NCBI GenBank assembly: GCA_905250885.1
Contig: CAJNOQ010000024.1
Coordinates: 41,534 to 105,533 of the forward strand
Length of the DNA stretch: 64,000 nt
Source: Didymodactylos carnosus
Taxonomy: Eukaryota > Rotifera > Eurotatoria > Philodinida > Philodinidae
Direction: 5' to 3'
The notes beneath the pieces are model-generated. The model ran no database searches, was not told the origin of the DNA, and was given only the letters and a program-made list of their open reading frames with translations. Shown one piece after another: positions 62,101 to 64,000 of the stretch. Position numbers and translations under genes: made by a program. Numbering within the stretch: the first letter of the stretch is position 1; every line of letters begins with the position of its first letter.

Positions 62101-63514
62101 AACCGTGTGTTTGATAACATTTGAGGATGTTGCTTTTACTTTAGACTAACCTTACATCGTCACCAAAATTTTCTCTCGAACGAGTATATTTGTTGTTAAA
62201 ATTGTATGACGTCGGTAAAGAAGACACTCTCGAAAGTGATAAAGATCTACGAAGTGACATTAACATAAGCTATTCAAGCTTTAACCGAGTAACTTAGTCG
62301 AACCTATCTGCAAAAAGCCTCATTCTAAGAGAATTTAATGCATTTTCATTTAAATCTTCTTGATCTTTTAATTCACGTAATAGTCTGTGAGGAGTATTAT
62401 ATATTGACAATGACATATCTGATCGATTTGTTGAAATTAATTCTTCTAGTTGCTCTTGAATAACTGTAATAAGAAAACGCAGACAAAAGAAATTAAAAAA
62501 AACAGAGGACACAAAATGCAAAATACTTCGTCTTTCTTTTTCTACTTCAGCATTCTTTCGCTGCAAACTTCTCAACCGCTCTTTTTGATAGTCTGATAAC
62601 GAATCAAATTCGCCCTAAATAAAAATCATTTTTTAATTAATGTTTAATATATTCATACCAACTACCCACTTCTTTATCACCAGATAATGGTTGCGATTGT
62701 AGTGTAAAGATATCTCTCAGAAGATCTCGTTCTCGTATTTGTAATTTTTCATACTATAAAATACTTCGCATTCATTTTTTCGAATAAAACATTGTCTTTC
62801 TACATACTTCCATCATAATATCGGTATAAGCGTATGACCGTTGCTTTACACTATCGGCGAGATTTTGTGTTCTACGCGAGTCACGAAGTATACGATCTTC
62901 TATATCTTGGACGTTTTGTAACATTGATCGTTGAGTCTTGTATTCCTGAATTTCATCTAATTTCTAAACACAAATTGCTTAGAAGAAAAAAAAAGAAGAC
63001 AAAAAACGACACTTAATAATTTATACAGGTTTCTTTGTTTTTTGATTAAAAATTAAACATAGAATTTTTTTTTTTATTATACTTACTCGATTAAGGGGAG
63101 ATCGCTGTAGTATTTGCATTCGTGTTGTATCCAACATTCGCGTGTTTCTTTCGTCGTCGAAAGCATTTTTTCTCCTGTATCTATCTGTTTCGTCCTGTAA
63201 GTTTAATGGTACTCTGCCCATTCCCCCATTATTGACACCAATGCAAAAACGGGCTTTATGTTTGTATAATCCTTCGTCTGTATCAAAAATCATTCCACAT
63301 TGGTCACATCTGAGAGCCATATCTATTGAAGAAAAATAAAAAAAATATATTAATTTTCGATTATTTGTTTTTACTTCAACTTTGTAAAAATCTCTGTAAA
63401 TCTTCGCTCACCCTCAATTTGCATTTCTCGTCTCACTTGTTGAGGCATTTTTTTACTCATGATCGGTTCAGCTCCCCGTTGCTGTCGATATGGTCGACTG
63501 TCACTAGTACCCAT
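59175..63514 (-). CDS. CCDC17: CCDC17-like protein: N-terminal zinc finger, coiled coil, C-terminal C2-like domain
   Basis: Exons, 5' to 3' on the minus strand: 63514-63412, 63322-63087, 62963-62808, 62753-62670, 62614-62527, 62463-62304, 62246-62151, 62091-61946, 61518-61408, 61350-61242, 60186-59743, 59683-59473, 59413-59303, then a less certain 59207-59175. The first 13 sum to 685 codons. An N-terminal C-x2-C...H-x5-C finger (MALRCDQCGMIFDTDEGLYK ... FCIG) follows a short leader. Coiled coil follows (KLDEIQEYKTQRSM, YEKLQIRERDLLRDI, QEQLEELIST), then a Tyr/Pro/His-rich linker. The C-terminal region has DPLDPSPYDPVGGFVIFFDF, IATKQPVPR and LFDHKNRLLSGRWKVPAR, matching CCDC17's C-terminal domain as I recall it. 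Human CCDC17 is about 620 residues. The cellular function is poorly known. The last exon (YLQRRHYQMY then stop) is a guess. Confidence 0.8.
60305..60852. mobile_element. 548-bp foldback element in a CCDC17-like intron
   Basis: Arms at about 60305-60525 and 60632-60852 are nearly identical reverse complements (ends CTATCATACATCATTCGAAT and its complement) around a roughly 106-nt centre. Because of the mirror symmetry, the same open frame (MIPNMIFLLHKSLALMKKIE) appears on both strands. It has no known similarity and is better explained as part of the repeat than as a gene. High arm similarity suggests recent insertion or gene conversion between arms. Confidence 0.85.
61746..61905. mobile_element. 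160-bp hAT-type MITE with perfect 8-bp target duplication
   Basis: The element starts TATGGGTGGCACATTACTG and ends with the complement of TAGGGGTGGCACATTACTG, typical of hAT termini. The direct repeat GTTATGTG lies immediately outside both ends (61738-61745 and 61906-61913). The arms are imperfect reverse complements through almost the whole length. It is non-coding and sits in the intron 61519-61945 of the CCDC17-like gene, 40 nt from an exon. Confidence 0.93.
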
Positions 63515-64000
63515 TTCCACCAAAATTAATGAATGCCCTCAGAATAATAGAATACGATGCGATATCAAAAGACGAAGGAAGAGTAAACAATTGTGACTTA
63601 AATTTTGTTAAATAAAAGAGAATTCTTTTATTAATTCAATATAATTTATTTCAGGTATATGGTATCTCCATAAAGGAGAACAATAGTAAACTAATTTCTT
63701 CGTTCTCAAATATTTTTAAATTCTATTTTATCAGATGTCCTTAGAATGTTTTTATTAGTGTTGTTGTGAAACACCTGATTTGTCGCAGATTTCGACAAAA
63801 ACCTTTTTGAGGTCAGTTTTTCTCAAGAAAAACGTTCTCAAACTTACTGTTTTGGGTAGGGAGCGATTATCTGATGAAATCGGCTCATGCCTGATTTTAG
63901 AAATACATCTGACTGTACAAAATAATCTCCTACGTGCAAAAAGTTTTAGATATTCTTTGAAAAGCTTTCTGATCCGGTCACTACAATAAATATACCATTC
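63515..64000. other. Region upstream of the CCDC17-like gene
   Basis: Should contain the promoter and 5' UTR of the CCDC17-like gene. An open frame at 63780-63989 (+) has no recognised similarity or splice context. No clear TATA box was identified. Confidence 0.4.

Noticed and set aside
63780-63989. 69-residue plus-strand frame near the window end
   Set aside because: No similarity, no splice context, and it lies in the probable promoter region of the CCDC17-like gene.
1-64000. tRNA, rRNA, snRNA genes and CRISPR arrays
   Set aside because: None could be recognised by eye. Weak tRNA genes could still be missed; tRNAscan-SE would settle this.

Overview
The window is strongly AT-rich animal DNA with spliced genes: many 50-120 nt introns plus a few very long ones, abundant simple repeats and several foldback (MITE-like) elements. 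Gene content (ATAD3, ankyrin, a CCDC17-like protein, a cystatin) is metazoan. Base composition, compact introns and style suggest a small invertebrate such as a bdelloid rotifer, but nothing here fixes the species. All gene models below were read by eye from codon continuity, GT-AG boundaries and remembered family sequence; no alignment or expression data were available.

Layout. Positions 1-868 (+) hold the 3' end of ATAD3, a mitochondrial AAA+ ATPase. From about 1.6 kb to 57.1 kb (+) most of the window is one giant ankyrin gene. It has candidate alternative first exons at 1570, 2553, 10468 and 18101. About 24 ankyrin repeats follow (19776-25585), then a linker, ZU5 and UPA domains (25660-28962), a death domain (30148-30824), and an enormous disordered tail encoded mostly by three giant exons (34833-38351, 41182-43416, 43882-56070/56078). 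A small cystatin gene (2890-3216, -) lies on the opposite strand, inside the ankyrin first intron if the most upstream first exon is real. From 63514 down to about 59.2 kb (-) a 13- or 14-exon CCDC17-like gene runs convergently towards ankyrin.

Internal consistency is good. The 38 ankyrin coding exons used here sum to 23,541 nt, exactly divisible by 3 (about 7,846 residues). The first 13 CCDC17-like exons sum to 2,055 nt, also divisible by 3. The ankyrin membrane-binding and spectrin-binding core is conventional. The tail is the unusual part: seven consecutive exons after the death-domain region are phase 1-1, three are giant, and they contain internal repeat families (a DVFYEGD module, a TQELG coiled-coil module, a QRQEIYG module, and a dispersed L-x-x-I-[IV]-x-D-I motif).

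Mobile DNA seen here is non-autonomous and lies in introns: a 160-bp hAT-type MITE with a perfect 8-bp target duplication, a 634-bp foldback flanked by TTAA, other foldbacks of 236, 336 and 548 bp, and a near-perfect 219-bp palindrome carrying a hammerhead-ribozyme-like core.
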